This document shows positions 44,501 through 58,052 of a stretch of DNA of 64,000 nucleotides, piece by piece; the first letter of the stretch is position 1; every line of letters begins with the position of its first letter. A program made the position numbers and the translations under genes. The stretch is from Termitomyces sp. T153 (taxonomy: Eukaryota; Basidiomycota; Agaricomycetes; Agaricales; Lyophyllaceae). Below the pieces are notes generated by a model. It saw nothing but the letters and a program-made list of their open reading frames with translations, did not search any database and was not told where the DNA came from. Where the stretch lies: positions 124,001 through 188,000 of the forward strand of contig JACKQL020000038.1 in the NCBI GenBank assembly GCA_018296165.2. Reading direction: 5' to 3'.

Positions 44501-45247
44501 CTCCCAAACTTCTAGCTACTCTAGGTTCCTACGTGTACAGGTGTTCAAAATGTTCTACACCAAGTGTCGCCCACCATCACTTATGGAATGGGGTTCACAA
44601 ATATATTTTATGGCATCCACTGTGTGTGCTCACGCAGCTCTATCTACTCTAGGACAATAGTACTTGAGACATCTGATGCAGTCTGACTCGTCCTGAGAAT
44701 GAGACCTAACAGAAAGAAAGCACATAAGCACATCATACGACATTCACATGGTACGTAGTACGCGATAACGTGTGCAGTATAAGCTCCGATTGTTCAATGA
44801 TCACCAACCAATGTTCTTGAAATTGTCCTCCTTCTATTGAGGATTTCGCCCTGCGCCTACACGTCTTCGAAGTATAGGTTGTAATGTCGTCATCAACATC
44901 AGATGAGTCTTTTCATGCTTTTTTGGCAGAATTGTCTTTCATGACTTACAAATAGTCCCTATAAGTCCTTATATCGCGACTGCTGTCCTTAATCGATCGA
45001 GTTCTAATAGTCTGCCACCCTGTCATAATCACCAGGACAATCTGCTATCGTGTAAGTATGCAACATCCTCGGTACTATAAGCATATCATGAACTCTGAGT
45101 TTGTTTGACTGGACGCTGAGTAAATGTACTGCAGTCAACGTCCATAACAAGGTCGATGGATCGTCTCGGCACCTAAACTGACATTTTCGATTATAATATT
45201 AGTTCTGAACAAGTCCGAACGAACATATCGACATCACGAGATAGATT
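44501..45247. other. Intergenic, no gene seen
   Basis: About 0.75 kb of unremarkable sequence between the repeat block and the 3' end of the F-box gene. No recognisable element. Confidence 0.6.
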
Positions 45248-46506
45248 TTAATCATCCGCATCTAACGAACTCCATTCCAACTGTCCTTCTGGTCCTTCCG
45301 AGAACCATACTTTACCGCGAGGTAGTATGATGGTTTTGAGCGTTGGGCACCAATGATGCCAAATTTTAGCGATGGCTTGTTCTTCGTGTGGTGATGCGAC
45401 ACGATCTGTAGCAGCCATGAATGTGATATACTAGATTATTGTCAAATGAGTCTTAAGATGCGACAGGTACGTCACACACACCTGTAATGATTTAAAGGGG
45501 GCGAGCGATGGTCCCAGTTCTCGCAGGGACTCCTATACATCTGTTAGTAATCCACTTGATCATGAAATAGACGTGCACTTACATCTGTAAACTCGGATAA
45601 TAATACAACTACATGGAGTGCCTCTAGATGAGGAAAACGCGTCGCAAGTTCAGACACAAGACAATCTTGCACTGTAGGGTCGAAGCTCATTATACTGAGT
45701 CGCCGCATCGGGGCTGAAGACAAGGACAATGACCTTAAAGATTCCAGCGATGTCGAAGGGAAAAGAGCGATAGAGGCTGCTTGTATGGGGCGACCCTCCA
45801 CCACGGAGGCGATAATACTCGGGCCACCGTGAACAGTACGAAGGGACGTGAGTCTTGGAAGCGATGTGGGTAATAACTTAAAGTAATTGTCTGTCGTCTC
45901 CGGTCCAGAAAAGAGACCGAGGAACGAGGGCATAGTGTTAATCCCATGGTGGTATCCTCGCAACGTAAGGTCCGTCAGAGATGGCTGAGAATCTAAGTAT
46001 TGTGCCAGACGCGCGTCGCAGGCCATGGAGGTAGAAAAGTAACGCAGGGTAAAAGAACAACCGTCAAGAATCCATATCTCGCTTCCTGTTCGCGGCAATT
46101 CAACCGACAACGCCATAAGTCCTTTGAGCTTCGTCAACACACGGTGTAATAGAAAATAGAGATTGCGCGTAGGTTCGATTGTTGCCGACGCCCAATTAAT
46201 TTCAAGTCTCCGTACTAGCGGTTGCAATCGGGTTTCACGGTCGAGCTTTCGAAGCAAAATGATGGATACGACGGGTTCCAGTTCTTCAATGGTGTGGTAA
46301 AGCACCCTCGTAGACACATCGTTAAATATCCTACTAACCCTCGTCGCGGGCAACAACTCGGACTTCGAAAGAAATCGGAAGATGCTGTCTAGGACCTCGA
46401 TGGGAAGTGGCGAACGAGTGGCTTCGGGCACACCGGCCTTCGCACGCAGAACCGATGCAGGTTCTAGCAGATGGCTTGACTTGGATAACAGATTTTCTAG
46501 AGCCAT
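45248..46506 (-). CDS. F-box protein with leucine-rich-like C-terminus
   Basis: Three exons on the minus strand: exon 1 is 46,506-45,583, then a short exon (ESLRELGPSLAPFKSLQ), then a last exon starting YITFMAATDRV and ending with TAA at 45,248-45,250. The F-box is near residues 30-75 (SPLPIEVLDSIFRFLSKSEL, then RVSRIFNDVSTRVLYHTI), which should bind Skp1 in an SCF ubiquitin ligase. The rest has regularly spaced leucines (LTDLTLRGYHHGI, LTSLRTVHGG, LESLRSLSLSSAPMRRLSIM) as in the LRR-like folds of mushroom F-box proteins. The substrate is unknown. F-box families are greatly expanded in Agaricomycetes. Confidence 0.85.
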
Positions 46507-47204
46507 TCCGGAATGCGGCGCTAGTTTGGTACAAGCCGTCGTGATGACTGATGTAGTAAGCCTATACCGAGGTCAGATCCTCACTGTTTCAAGCAATACA
46601 GATCAGCGCACCTCACATTTACTACCCTGCTTCGCCTTGTACAATGCTGCTGCAATGTTTTATACGTTGAGGATCGAGGGTGGCAAGAGTTATCAAGACG
46701 ATCGTTCTTGTCAAGCCATTTATTTCCATTGTTTGTCCAACCTCAATTGTAGAGTGAGCTAAGTGATCAAGTCCATATATCGCGCTCAGACTCCGGGAAC
46801 CAACGCTTAGCGCTTTACATTGGCTGACGAAATTTGCAATTACAATTGGTGGCAGGCAAAATGGGAGAAGAACCTTGCTAACATATGTGTTTTACGTATT
46901 TACATGATATCGAATCATGACAAACGTGGAATACGGCGCTGATTCAGAGCTCGCGATCGTGACGAAGTCATGGACCAAAGAGCCAGAAAATTGCTAGTCT
47001 TTAGCGATAATGGGAAAACAATAGATAATATGTAAATATCTGCATTAGATTCCAAGGTATATAACATAGATAGACCGATGTCCAAGACGCAGAGAATCAT
47101 ACGGGAGAGATCGAAGACAGACCTTAATAGTAAAAACCGGCGAATAGTCGTTTGCGACGTGCGACAAGATAACAAATACAAAACTCGTATAAATTGTGGT
47201 TCTT
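46507..47204. other. Intergenic, no gene seen
   Basis: 0.7 kb between the F-box start and the permease stop, both on the minus strand. It includes the F-box promoter. Short open frames only. Confidence 0.6.
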
Positions 47205-49742
47205 TCAGAGTGAAGCTCTTTTCTCCGTTTCGTTCCCATTGGCCCCATTGATCTGAGTCTTAAGTTCGGTCTCGTCAACGGAATCTGCGTCAGAACGCCT
47301 CCGACGGAGGAGGAAGTCGCTAGCAAAGTTATCAGTGTCATTGATCAGGGGGGAAATATAGAGAAGAACACACATCCAGCCAGGGTAGATTCTTCCTGGA
47401 GGAATAATCCATTCTTCTGATTCCTCGTAGTAGTTGGGTGGGATTATGTTGTCGTTGGTGATTTTGCGCAGTACCCAAGGGATTCCGTTGATGAGCAGGT
47501 AAGAGAGAATACCGGCGATGACACCGTAAGCAATGCTACGTGTCCAGAGGGAGTCAAAAGCAAATCAAGTTAGAGATGAGAGGAGTGCGTACTTGTATGT
47601 CAGAGGAATAACAATAAGAGTAAGGAAAGCAGGCACGGCATCTCCAATGTAGTTCCAGTTGATTTCCTTGACACTAGAATCGCCTTCAGTATCAGATCCC
47701 TGAACCCTTGACCGGCTTACTCAGACTCACTTTCGAATCATGAGAGATCCAACAATAACAAGTGCACCGCCCGTTGCCCATCCCGGAATCGACGAGAAGA
47801 TCGGTGCAAAGAAAACGGAGACGAAGAATGCAAGGCCGACAGTTATGGCTGTAAGGCCAGTCTTGCCACCTTCCGAGATACCGGTGGCACTTTCAACGAA
47901 AGCCGTCACGGGGCTGGTGCCCATAAGTGCACCCATGCTGATAGAGAAGGCGTCGACGCAGTATGCGATCGTTGAATTCTCGAAGTCCAAGGTGACGGGG
48001 TCACGCAGGCCGGCAAATTTTGCCATGGAATAAAGTGTACTGTATCCTCGTTACGGTAGCTTAATAGGAATAAAGACTCATTCTTACCCAGTAGTGTCTG
48101 CATTCGAGAATGTCAGTCACTGGTCAAAGAAAGGAGTCATGGAACATACCAAGAATATCGACATACAAGAAGGTGATAAGTGCATACCACACCTTGCCGT
48201 TCTTGTAGTTAAACTAATCCAGAAACTATTATGAACCCTGATTACCCAGAGGGTAGGTAATACCTACGTCAATTGCGTGACTGATCTTATTGATGGGATG
48301 GAAGGTGACGACCTTCTTGAAGAAGTCAAAGAGGGCATCGCCAGCCTCGGTATGAGGGAAAAAGGTGACAGGTGTCGGACGCGGCCATGAAACAATTGAC
48401 ACAAGGAAGATGCCGATGAGAATAGCACCACGGACGCGGTAAAGCATCAGAAGGGTAGTGAAGATACTACGGCATCATTCAAGCAATCTGCTCAAGAGAT
48501 CAATGTAATCGACGTACCCTCCCAAGAAGATTCCAAGCCACATGGTGGGGCTACGGAGCACGCCACTGGCGCAGTAGTTCGCCATGTCGGGGCTGATCCA
48601 GTCTTGAGATGTGTAAGTGACTGATCAAAGTAAACATGGCGGTATACACACTCTCTGGTGAACATCCACCAAGTCCTACAAGAGTGGATGTGTCACCACC
48701 GACAACGCCAAGACCACTGGGGGCTGTTCTATACATCAATATCGACCACTGTATGCAAAGATTTAAGCTCACACAATCCGATGAAACTGCCAAGTTTGTT
48801 CAGCTGTACTTGCTTCTTGAATATGTTTTAAAGCACTCACGCAATGAAGAGACCGATACCGGCACCCACAGCCAACACCAAAGACTGGGGCATGATACGA
48901 ACGAGCCATTGACGAAGTCCGAGTAACGATAAAATGAAGAAAATCCATCTACAACGATATCAGTACTGCCCCGAACATCACACCAGAGATCCATGTGTAC
49001 CCTTCCAGGAAAACGGCAGCCAGTGCTTCGCCGTAACTGACAATACCAGAACCATGGAAACCCACGACCGAGTAAGCGAACTAAGGATCAAAAATCGTTT
49101 TCAATGCCATCAATCCGGGTGCAAAAGACATACATAGGCGTTGAGACCGAGACCGGGTGCGAGACCGACAGGAAGATTAGCGAGGAGCCCCATGAGGAAG
49201 GAAGCAAGAGCGGAAACGGCGGCCGTGGTGGTAATAAAGTCCACCCGTGTCTCTGCAACGCAGGCTAGGTAGACAGTGTCGGTCGCACATAGATCGTCGG
49301 CGGTACAGACACATGGACCTCCTGAGTCGGCGAGGATAGAAGCGTTGACGGAAATCTAGGGTGGCTTGAGTGGATGCGGACCGGGTGATAGTCGAAAAAA
49401 ATTCACAATATAAGCCATGGCAGCCTATAGACATGTATATATATTAGCTTTCTTCACAGGTACAGCTCTGAACGTACCCATGTTGTAAGACCAGCACGGA
49501 TTTCCGTCTGTGAGTAGTACGTTTGAGGTCAGTGATCGGCCATCGAGGATGAAAAGTATACGACAACGCACAAGGAACCGTGAGCCGGCTCGCTCTTTAG
49601 AAGCCCCTGAACCTTCTAGCTTGAAATATCGTCCCACAAAAGTGCGCGCGACCTTGCAGTGGGCGATAAGCACGATGACTTCAAGTTAGATCTCCAACGC
49701 TGGACTTACACCATTATTTATAGCGTCAATGAATCTGGCCAT
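47205..49742 (-). CDS. AzgA-type purine (hypoxanthine/adenine/guanine) permease
   Basis: Minus-strand gene from ATG 49,742 ([11 protein letters not shown]) to TGA 47,205-47,207, in about ten exons with short introns. Landmarks of the AzgA/NCS2-like family, in order: [21 protein letters not shown] joined to [66 protein letters not shown] (the last part [19 protein letters not shown] is clear); [23 protein letters not shown]-like; [79 protein letters not shown] hydrophilic C-terminus ends ETEKRASL. These proteins are 12-14 helix proton symporters in the plasma membrane; A. nidulans AzgA takes up adenine, guanine and hypoxanthine. The frame is open throughout. Confidence 0.9.
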
Positions 49743-52700
49743 GGTAAGCTCACAGTGCTCAGTGCACCGGCGGCAAGGGAAAAGGAAAGGGAGTAAAAAG
49801 GAGTGACGGGTCAACAATTATAAGTAAGCTCCATGGTTTTTTTCCTGTATTTTTAGGCGATAGGCAATGTGGATGGATAAGATCGGAACAATCGGTCCAG
49901 GAACCATCTACCGATGGTAATTGAAAACTGGAAAACCTTCAGTCTCCGCTTATACTTACCACCTATACCACGCAGCTTCAATGACTCCGACGTCGCTTTA
50001 AGGGTGTGTGTGTCCGTTTATCCCCGTCGACGGAGGATGAAACATGGAGGTAATACTCTATGTATTCTGTCAGAGGTCGTTGTCTCGGCTTTACATATCA
50101 CTTGACATCTTGAGCATATGGTTCGGCATGCGGAACACCCTATATGATACGGATTATCTGCATGGCCGTGGACTTGTTTCTGAAAAGTCATATCACTTGA
50201 ATGGAAGGGCTTCTATCAGTCATACTTATTGGCTATTACACGAGGTGAGTATCCTGGACAAGCGCTGACATTTACGTCCACAGGAATTACACTTAAGCTT
50301 CTTAATCATCACTTATGTTATCTCCTTTCTGGATATGTCGTTCTGCGTCGCACGCCGAAGTGCATATGTGCACAAATCTGTGCACGCTTTTATTCTCGTT
50401 CAGTTATCTCTACTATGCAAGTATACTCTACATTGAAAGTCCTAGACCAAGCAGGGAAAGTCCGAATATATAGGAAGGAAGCATGCCGAAACTATACTAC
50501 AATAAGTATGTATACTGTTCTGCGCATGTGTCACAGCTCTAGGTTTTCACGGATACAGCCGCCATAATGTTCATACGACTAGATCTCACGTTGTCAAGAA
50601 TCTCCCTCTTTCTACGCTGTCAGAATATGCGCTTTCGGACCTGCAGCTTCTCACCACCCATCTCGCCCCGAGAGCAATTGTAACGAGAATGATCAGAATT
50701 TTTTCTTCAGGCACCCAAACTTGTGAATTCGACATCGGCATATGTAGGCGAGCTCAAGACAGACTTCGGCAGCATGGTGTATATATTTTCTCAGTTTCAA
50801 CGAACCATCTACTCACATGGTTTCAAGGCACTATGAACTGTGTGGCAAATCAGTCTGAGAAAAGTGACAACAGTTCTGAGCTGGCCGTGGGTTTTCAGCC
50901 TACTGACACATGTCTAGGAACGTAAAGCTTGTCAAACTTGAGAAGGCACTGGGCGTACCTAGTGGGACCTGGTGGGCGTACATAGCTTTGTACACCGGTC
51001 GCACGCAGTGGAAAGGCTCTAACAGGTTTTACAAAATCTAATTGACGATTCACCTCAAGAGGCTTCTTTTGATCTTTTTTCGTTGATTCTTTTAGGGTGA
51101 CAATGATTGATCCCTTGTCTGTATGTATCAAAGTTCCAGAATAGAGTTCTAGAATCTCAACCGTATTGCTGGCCACGTCCCGATTCTTCACCGGTACCGG
51201 CACTCAGCTTCACTCTATTTCAGTCGCGGAGTCCAGGCTATACAGTGCCTCTTATGGTTTGCTTTTGATCGTTTATATTCCTTGCTAGAGACCTCAGACT
51301 GTTTCTGTGCCTTGACAACTTCGGTACTATGTGTATTTTTTTCTCGTGTTCCACCACCATGTTTTGATTTAAAGTTTTCTTAGTAGTCGGCGTACTCTAC
51401 GAGGCTCAAACAAAGGAGCCTTTGCCTAGAAAGCCTTTCGCTTGAGACCAGATTTCGCTCGAGAACGGAAGACACGGGCCAACCGGAAACCAAGGGTTTG
51501 TTCATTGACAATGACAATGAACGGCCGAACGAACAGTCTCCTCAGGGTTCCCTCGTTGAGCACCTAAAATGATACGTCCACTTCTCTGGGAATAGCTGTC
51601 ACCCTGCTGCCTTTATCACCGACCCCAATTCTGACAAAACTGACGTCAACCCTACGCTACTTAATGAGTACCGAGTCTTGAAACAGAAGTCCCCTCCTTC
51701 AGGCAATTTAGTCTTCTGACCACTGGCCTGACCAATGTCAAAATTGGATATATCATGCCTCCAATCACAATCGCCCATCTAAGATAGCAAATGCACATGG
51801 TTTGGAGGATTTATTTCTACCAGGATTGGATGAGTTCTCGGCACAGAAAAGTGTGAAGCGAGCATTGGGTCTATCTTCTTTTTCTAATTTCAGATGGACC
51901 ATCATTCCACTATATACAGCTGCTCTATCGGTATACCAATCGTGTTTTTTTTTCTTGTAGAAGTCGAGGGCGCGAGTGATTGTTAGATGGCACGCGGCGG
52001 CATGGTATGTCATGTCATCCTTTCTAAGTATTAGAAACGTCCTATTATTTCTAAAAGATGATCACGAATATTCTTTCCTATTATCTTTGGTAATGAATAG
52101 GTCTGCAAGGCTGCATGGTAACAGAAGTGGGAGTGATAGAGGGATTATGTATGGATGGAGGCACCAGTCTGGTCGCGAACGAATGTAGACGATCTCCGAG
52201 TCTGACTGAAAAATACCTTATAGCTACGTATCCGTATCTCAAGCAGTTTGACAGAAATGGCCAGTTGTGGAAAATAAGGTTCTAAGCCCTCGGAGATTGC
52301 CGAGCATCTTTGGCCCACGTGCAGTGTACCCTTGACTTCCAAGGTGAGGCTCTTGTCCCAACCCACCAACTCTGTCCCCACGTAATCGCCCTGCTGTTTT
52401 ATCCCTTCCTGCTGGAGAGCAGTGCTCATGTTGAGTGGGTGAATTTGCTCACATGGTTTTCCCTGTTCTTCGTTGTAGTCGACAGGACGAGCTAATCCAA
52501 GTGCGTCGTTTTGTTCCCGGTGGGTTTCAGATCTATTGCAAATGCTTGTGGCATGGACGAGGTGTTCATCTGACCCTCTCTTTCTCTGCTTTTTTCACTG
52601 CGGCGATATTGGTGTTTGCGACCGTTTGTTTTTTCTGCATCACAGACCCTCTTGGTGGACTCCCATTGTGCCCGCCACTTTGTGCCGTTGTCGATGTGAT

Positions 52701-54043
52701 AGGTACGCCAGTTTGAAATGAATCATTTGTCACTTTTTTGATTCATGTCATAGCTGTTTACGGCGGGATTAGGAGATGGACCGCAGAGTATCAAATGGTA
52801 CGCTTTATTATCTTTATCGTGCTTTTCGATGACCACTTACGTCTCTCCTTCTCGACAGAACGTGTTCTGTAGCATACACTATAAATTTCTATCTTTCCAA
52901 CATTCAGTAAAATTTAAGCGGCTGCGCAAAATTTCGCCCAACAGGACAGACATTGTCAACCCCTTACTTTCAACCCGAAGGGTGCTTCCTTAAAATGCTC
53001 GAGAAGAGTGCGTCTCATGAATAATCGATTTCTGGCCGTTTCTGTAATTAACGCTGCAACACAGGTGAATTCGCAAAATTGCCCTTTGTTAACGGAGAAT
53101 AGTATTTGGAACCCTTGGAACCCCTGACATGTCCCTCTTGCCTCGCCTTCCCCTTATTTTCCGGGACTCTGGATTTAGAGTTATCCTCGTCACTGAGCTA
53201 CATCGCTGAACAATTTGTTCCATCGACCGTGCCTGAGCATGACGCACCCCGTTTTAGTGTACGTCACGAAGGTATGTCCTAACTTAGTATGTTTAGATCA
53301 CTGACATATCATGCAGGCGATATCATGGACATGGGGAGCATGATTTCAAAGCCAGTAGGTGTGTTTCTCTGTCTCGGTTTTTGGCAAGCTTTCAGTGATT
53401 TTTTGATCAGGCTGTCCTTTGTACCTGTCATGGAGTCTGTATCCTCACTACATTCTTTATCTCCCGTAAAACCATATTTGGTGGTATGCTTCTACGACAC
53501 TTCGTATCGTGACGTGTTCCTCGCCGTTTTCTCTTCTAGCTGATGTTTGTTGGCGCTGGTCATTGTGAATGTGCAAGGTATGTACTACGTTTCCGCCTTC
53601 TGACTTGTTTATTAATCACTTTACATGGATCAGCTGGAGTAGCGTAGTTCTTTACCATACTTGTCAGTTTGCACTGACACGCATACATCCGTATCTCCGA
53701 AAGTATAACGTTTATAGGCAAGAATGGTAGGTACTTTGTGGCGCGTCGGAACCGCTATTCTTCAATCACTGACCGTATCGTAGATGTTGACAGAGAGCAG
53801 GACAAGTATGTCGAAGCGCCGTCTCCATGTGCACGACCGCTCCGCGTGAACACATCAATTGGGGCATGTGTTTGTGTTTGTGTGACAAACAAGTTTCCGC
53901 TCACGTTGAATTTTCGGCCCGAATCAATTTTTCGGCCCAAATCCGAACAAAGAGGCGGCCAACGAGTACGACGGCGAGCGATATCCCTCAGGCCATTTAA
54001 CTTATTCTCCTTTCGTAAACGCCTCAGCTGCCTGCTTCATGAC
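49743..54043. other. Long gene-poor interval
   Basis: 4.3 kb between the divergent permease and EPL1 genes. A TTATAAT-like box on the minus strand (49,816-49,822) may serve the permease. Plus-strand open frames around 52,300-53,540 are short and unrecognised. Minus-strand frames at 50,897-52,429 look somewhat more coding-like and are listed separately. The last part holds the EPL1 leader, including two TTTTCGGCCC repeats near 53,920-53,942. Confidence 0.45.
50897..52429 (-). CDS. Possible unrecognised minus-strand gene (fragments)
   Basis: Three minus-strand open stretches could be exons of one gene. One starts at ATG 52,429 (MSTALQQEGIKQQGDYVGTE, continuing with LTLEVKGTLHVGQRC) and ends at a possible GT donor near 52,219. 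A second lies at about 52,013-51,765. A third lies at about 51,203-50,897 (GTLIHTDKGSIIVTLKESTK, QSYVRPPGPTRYAQCLL). Codon content looks plausible, but I recognise no domain and could not splice the pieces into one confident frame. They may be decayed exons or chance. Confidence 0.25.
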
Positions 54044-56972
54044 ATGCCCCGAAACCTCCACAACGGCGCACCGTCTCGACCGCGCGCTAGGATCACCCAG
54101 AAGACCCGACTCAGGATTGTTCAAGGCGACGACCACGAGGCCGATGTACTGCTTATTCCGGACGAGGATGAAGAGAAAAATCGCCTCACAAACCTTGTCG
54201 CCGGTGTCGACGCCGAGGACGCCAATGTAAGCCCTCTGCTGCTACTTTTGTCACCACCTGCGACCTCCTTTTTGGTGGCTGTGCGACCCGCGGTTTGCTG
54301 ACGAATGTGCTGACGAATCTTTCCAAATTAGGAACATCACTTACAGGCTGTTCTCTCTGCGCACTCACATCACACGCCTGCCCCGTCACGATCGACGCGT
54401 GGTGACAAATCGCGCCACAATGCGCCGTCCGCCGCGTATATCCCCACACCGGACTCCACCGGTGTCGTGGAAAATTACAAGGACCTCTACCCCCCTACTC
54501 GGTGGAAAGATCCCGCGTCATACCTTGCCTCATCTACTACTGCCGAGGAGGCATGTAGTAGTGCCCTTGCAGAAGGTTTCACGTACTACATGGATGAACG
54601 GGACAAGGAGTGGCTCGATAAGAACAACGAAGAGGCCCGTGGTGAGGGTACTAGCGCACAGGGCAGCGTGTCCTCAACCACGCGCACCTCTGCACGGAGT
54701 GCCAAGGGCAAGGGTAAGGAGCCTGAAGTGTCACAAGCTCTCACCATTACAGAAGATGAATTTGAGCTTGTAATGGGTTTGTATGAGAAGGTGACCCATG
54801 AAAAGACCGAGTACCTTCATCATGTCTGTAGTTCTTTTTGCGGTTTCAGACAATAATTCTCTGACACGCTTGCAGGGACTTGAGCATGGGATGACTTTTC
54901 CTTCCTTCCAAGAGTACCAAGAAACGTTTTCCACTCCTCTACCTGCTCCTACTTTCGCATCTTTTTCTGTGCCTTCATGGATTCCACCAACACAGAGTCT
55001 TCTTCGAATAGCACGTGTTGTCTATCCATATTGGAAAGAGAGACGATTAGAGCGCGGAGGACACCGTATTATACCTACTCTTAACGTGAGCGATATCCCC
55101 GACTACTCTGTACTTTTGTTTACCTTATCTTGAATCCACAGTTTGACGAATCCGATATGCTCAATGAATCATATATATGTTTCCGCCGACGCGAGATCAA
55201 AGCTGTTCGTAAGACTCGCGCACAACAAGCGCCTGCATCGGACAAGCTTATTCGTCTACAAGCCGAACTGACTTACCCTCTGGAGCTCGCGAAGTCTTTG
55301 TTAGAGCGAGAGACGCGCAAGAAAGAGGTAGCGCAAAGTTCGCAACAAGTGTGGGATAAGCGTATGGGCCTTGTCGATCTCAAACGAAAATATTCTTCCC
55401 TGGGAGACCGGGGCGACGAGGAGCTCCTTATTGACAAGGAAAAGCTAAAGAAGACAGAGACTGGGTATGGTCGACAATTCTCATGCATGCTTTATGATGC
55501 TGATCGCGAACGTACAGACGCCCTACAAAGGTCAAGCCGGAGCCAGGAACGCCCCTTCGTGTTGTGGAGGTTGCCATCCGTCCCTCGGAGCGAACTTCCC
55601 TCATCAATGAAGCTGTTGAGACCACTCTCAACCGGCAGAAAGAAAGGGACCATCATTGGGAGGATCAAGCCGACGTAAGTTTACACACCACAGTCACCGA
55701 GGGTTGTGTCTGACTTTGCCGTAGAACCCCTACCAGATCCCGCTCGTTCCAATGACCAACCGCCTTTTCAAATATATTCCTGTTAATTTCCAGCCCTCCG
55801 AAACAGATGGCAGGCCCATTCTCGAAGGCAGACGACAGCCTCGTGCGGTTCGCACTCGCGTTGGCCGTGGTGGCAGGATGATAGTTGACAGGCGAGACGC
55901 CACACCGCGCTCCACCGTCACTAGTGGTCGTTCCTCGCTTTTTGGAAAGGACAGCGAAGACATGGAGATGGCTGATTCGGAGGAGGTAGAGACCCAGAAC
56001 AGAGCAGCTGCAAGGTGGCGTTTCGACAACGACGACGAACCAGCGACCGGTCCCGATGGACCAGATGAACAGAACAGAGTTCTTGTAGATGACTATTCGC
56101 CACGATACATGTCGCAGATGATGACATTCTTTGGAGAAATGGATCAACAGAGTCTGGTTACAGATCCTTCGATCCAAGTCGTCGCTGACGGCCACCAGCG
56201 CATGGTGCTCCCGTTCAGGCTCGGCATGAATCCTATCCACCAGGTTCGCCGTCCTCAACGACCTGCACCGCCCAAAGGGTTTCCTCAGCCTCTCGCGAAA
56301 ACGTCCACACCCGGCGGCCAGGCAGTCCCAGTGCAACAGATAAAGATGCCACCACCGGCTGGGGTGCCGCAGATGCGCATATCATCAAATGGAGGTACGC
56401 GTCTGCTGCCCGCAGCAGCACAGAGTGTACAAAATACTCCGGCCATATCACAAACTTCTGTTCCAACGACCGTGGTAACCTCCGTCCCTCATCCTGTCAC
56501 CGCGAATGGGTTCGGTCGTGCAGCAATGACAATGCCACACGTTGGTGTCGGCGTTAACAACGCTGCCACCCCAACTTCCTCTCCCGACGTCGCTGTCGCT
56601 GTACCTTTATCCCAGCCTCTTACCAACGGTGTGGCGCAATGTCCAGGCGACCCAAGTCAGACGAATGAGCTTAAAGCCTCTACTCACTCCTCCCCTACAT
56701 CCAACCATAATCCTTCTGTAAACGCGAGTGGGACGACGGTGCAGCAACCGCAACAGCATCTGGGAATGGTTACTTCGAATGGATATCATCTGAACCCTTT
56801 AACGATGGCACTTGCCAACAGCGCTCAGTATCAACAGCCTGGCGGTGGTGGGCTAAGTGCGCTGCAAATGAGGGATCTCAAGAACCCGTTCGCAAATATA
56901 GGAACGCCGACGACATATTTGCAGGTGCAGGTGCCTGGTCCGGGACCACGAAGCTCGGTCTTCAGTAGTTGA
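54044..56972 (+). CDS. EPL1: Enhancer of polycomb-like protein EPL1 (NuA4 subunit)
   Basis: Six exons (54,044-54,226; 54,332-54,823; 54,876-55,085; 55,142-55,464; 55,518-55,674; 55,725-56,972) give 870 residues. The N-terminal EPcA domain is clear: RARITQKTRLRIVQGD, then LIPDEDEEKNRLTNLVAGVD, AEDANEHHLQAVLSA, YIPTPDSTGVVENYKDLYP, EACSSALAEGFTYYMDERD and DKEWLDKNNEEARGEG. Further on come ITEDEFELVMGLYEKVTHE, SWIPPTQSLLRIARVVYPYW, RRREIKAVRKTRAQQAP and a basic heptad-like region (LAKSLLERETRKKEVAQ). The C-terminal 400 residues are low-complexity Pro/Gln/Ser/Thr. Epl1 links Esa1 and Yng2 in Piccolo NuA4, the enzyme acetylating nucleosomal H4 and H2A. The leader lies in 53,740-54,043. The gene is intact. 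Confidence 0.95.
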
Positions 56973-58052
56973 TTATGGTGAACATTGCAATGAACGTGGC
57001 GTGGGACGTCGCGTGTAGTCACATACTTACGATATGTTAGTTTATGAAACTTTCGGTAAAACTCAACTCAACTTCTGTTATATAGTTTATGTACATCATG
57101 ATGATTTCTTTGTCAATGTTCAGTTGTCCGAATGATTACAACAGTACATATTTTATGCCAAGTACGAGAGAGCATAGTACCTATTGGTGCACTTTATACT
57201 CAGACCTCCCATGTCTTCGAAGCTCCCGAGATTGCCATAGCCTCACCCCTCTGCAGGGACTATAGACTAATTCCTCGATCATTTGACGGAGTACGTTTTT
57301 GGGGGACAGTCAGAGTCCGATGACTTGAAATCGAGTTACATGCTTGAAAGGTCTGCGTGCAGGCGATTGGGTCAAACATTTACAAGCAGATTCCGAGGCA
57401 AAGAGAGGAGATTAAGGACGGGTTTTTCAGGAGCTGAACGTTGAGTGCTGAGCGTTGAGGCCGGTCCTCGCGGCGTTGGCGTAGGAAAACTTTGTAGTTT
57501 ATGCCACTGGCTAGCCAAGGAATGAACTTGCCTTCACCACGTACAATTTAGTATATATGATAATGTTGCCTTGGCAGATGAGATGAGTTACATAGTTTAT
57601 CAACCTTTTGGCGAAACTCAGATTGATTTCTGTCATACTATTTGTGTACATTGTATAGCATGATGGCTCCTTTTTGCCGTCGTCGAACTGCAACGGTATG
57701 TCTTTGATCTTTACCCAATCATCATTGGCAGCCTGAGCTTGAACCAAGATCGCTGAGCGGCCAAGGGAGATCATTAATCGATAGTGGACTGTCTTTTGCC
57801 GCTTTGATGATAACACACTGGAAGATCCCGTCCAGAGTTTGGCTGATTTCCTCCAGCTTTGACCGAAAATCTCAAGCTAACAGCTGATTATTGGTATTAT
57901 ACTTGGTAGGACTAAACGCGCTCTTTGATTCGCTCGGACCAAACTTCATACGTCAACCCAACTTCTCCAAGTCAAAGCTTTCTCGTGCGAGAGGTTAAAA
58001 TGGCTGTACACGGCTGGCCGTATAGTCTACAAGAACCGAAGATCCACTACTC
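56973..58052. other. Intergenic, with a diverged direct repeat
   Basis: 1.1 kb downstream of EPL1. Two blocks (about 57,041-57,100 and 57,593-57,665) share, in order, TAGTTTAT, an AAACTCA motif, TTCTGT, TGTACAT and CATGATG; by eye about 70% identical. No gene was found. Confidence 0.5.

Noticed and set aside
52435..53540. Plus-strand frames with hydrophobic segments, considered as remnants of a wax synthase-like membrane acyltransferase
   Set aside because: The resemblance is a few residues only, the segments cannot be joined in one frame and no catalytic His/Asn motif was found.
53860..54043. Plus-strand frame starting upstream of EPL1 (from about 53,738) considered as an N-terminal extension
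   Set aside because: It is in a different ar­rangement from the EPL1 EPcA start, lacks conservation with Epl1 N-termini, and the ATG at 54,044 gives the usual beginning of the domain.
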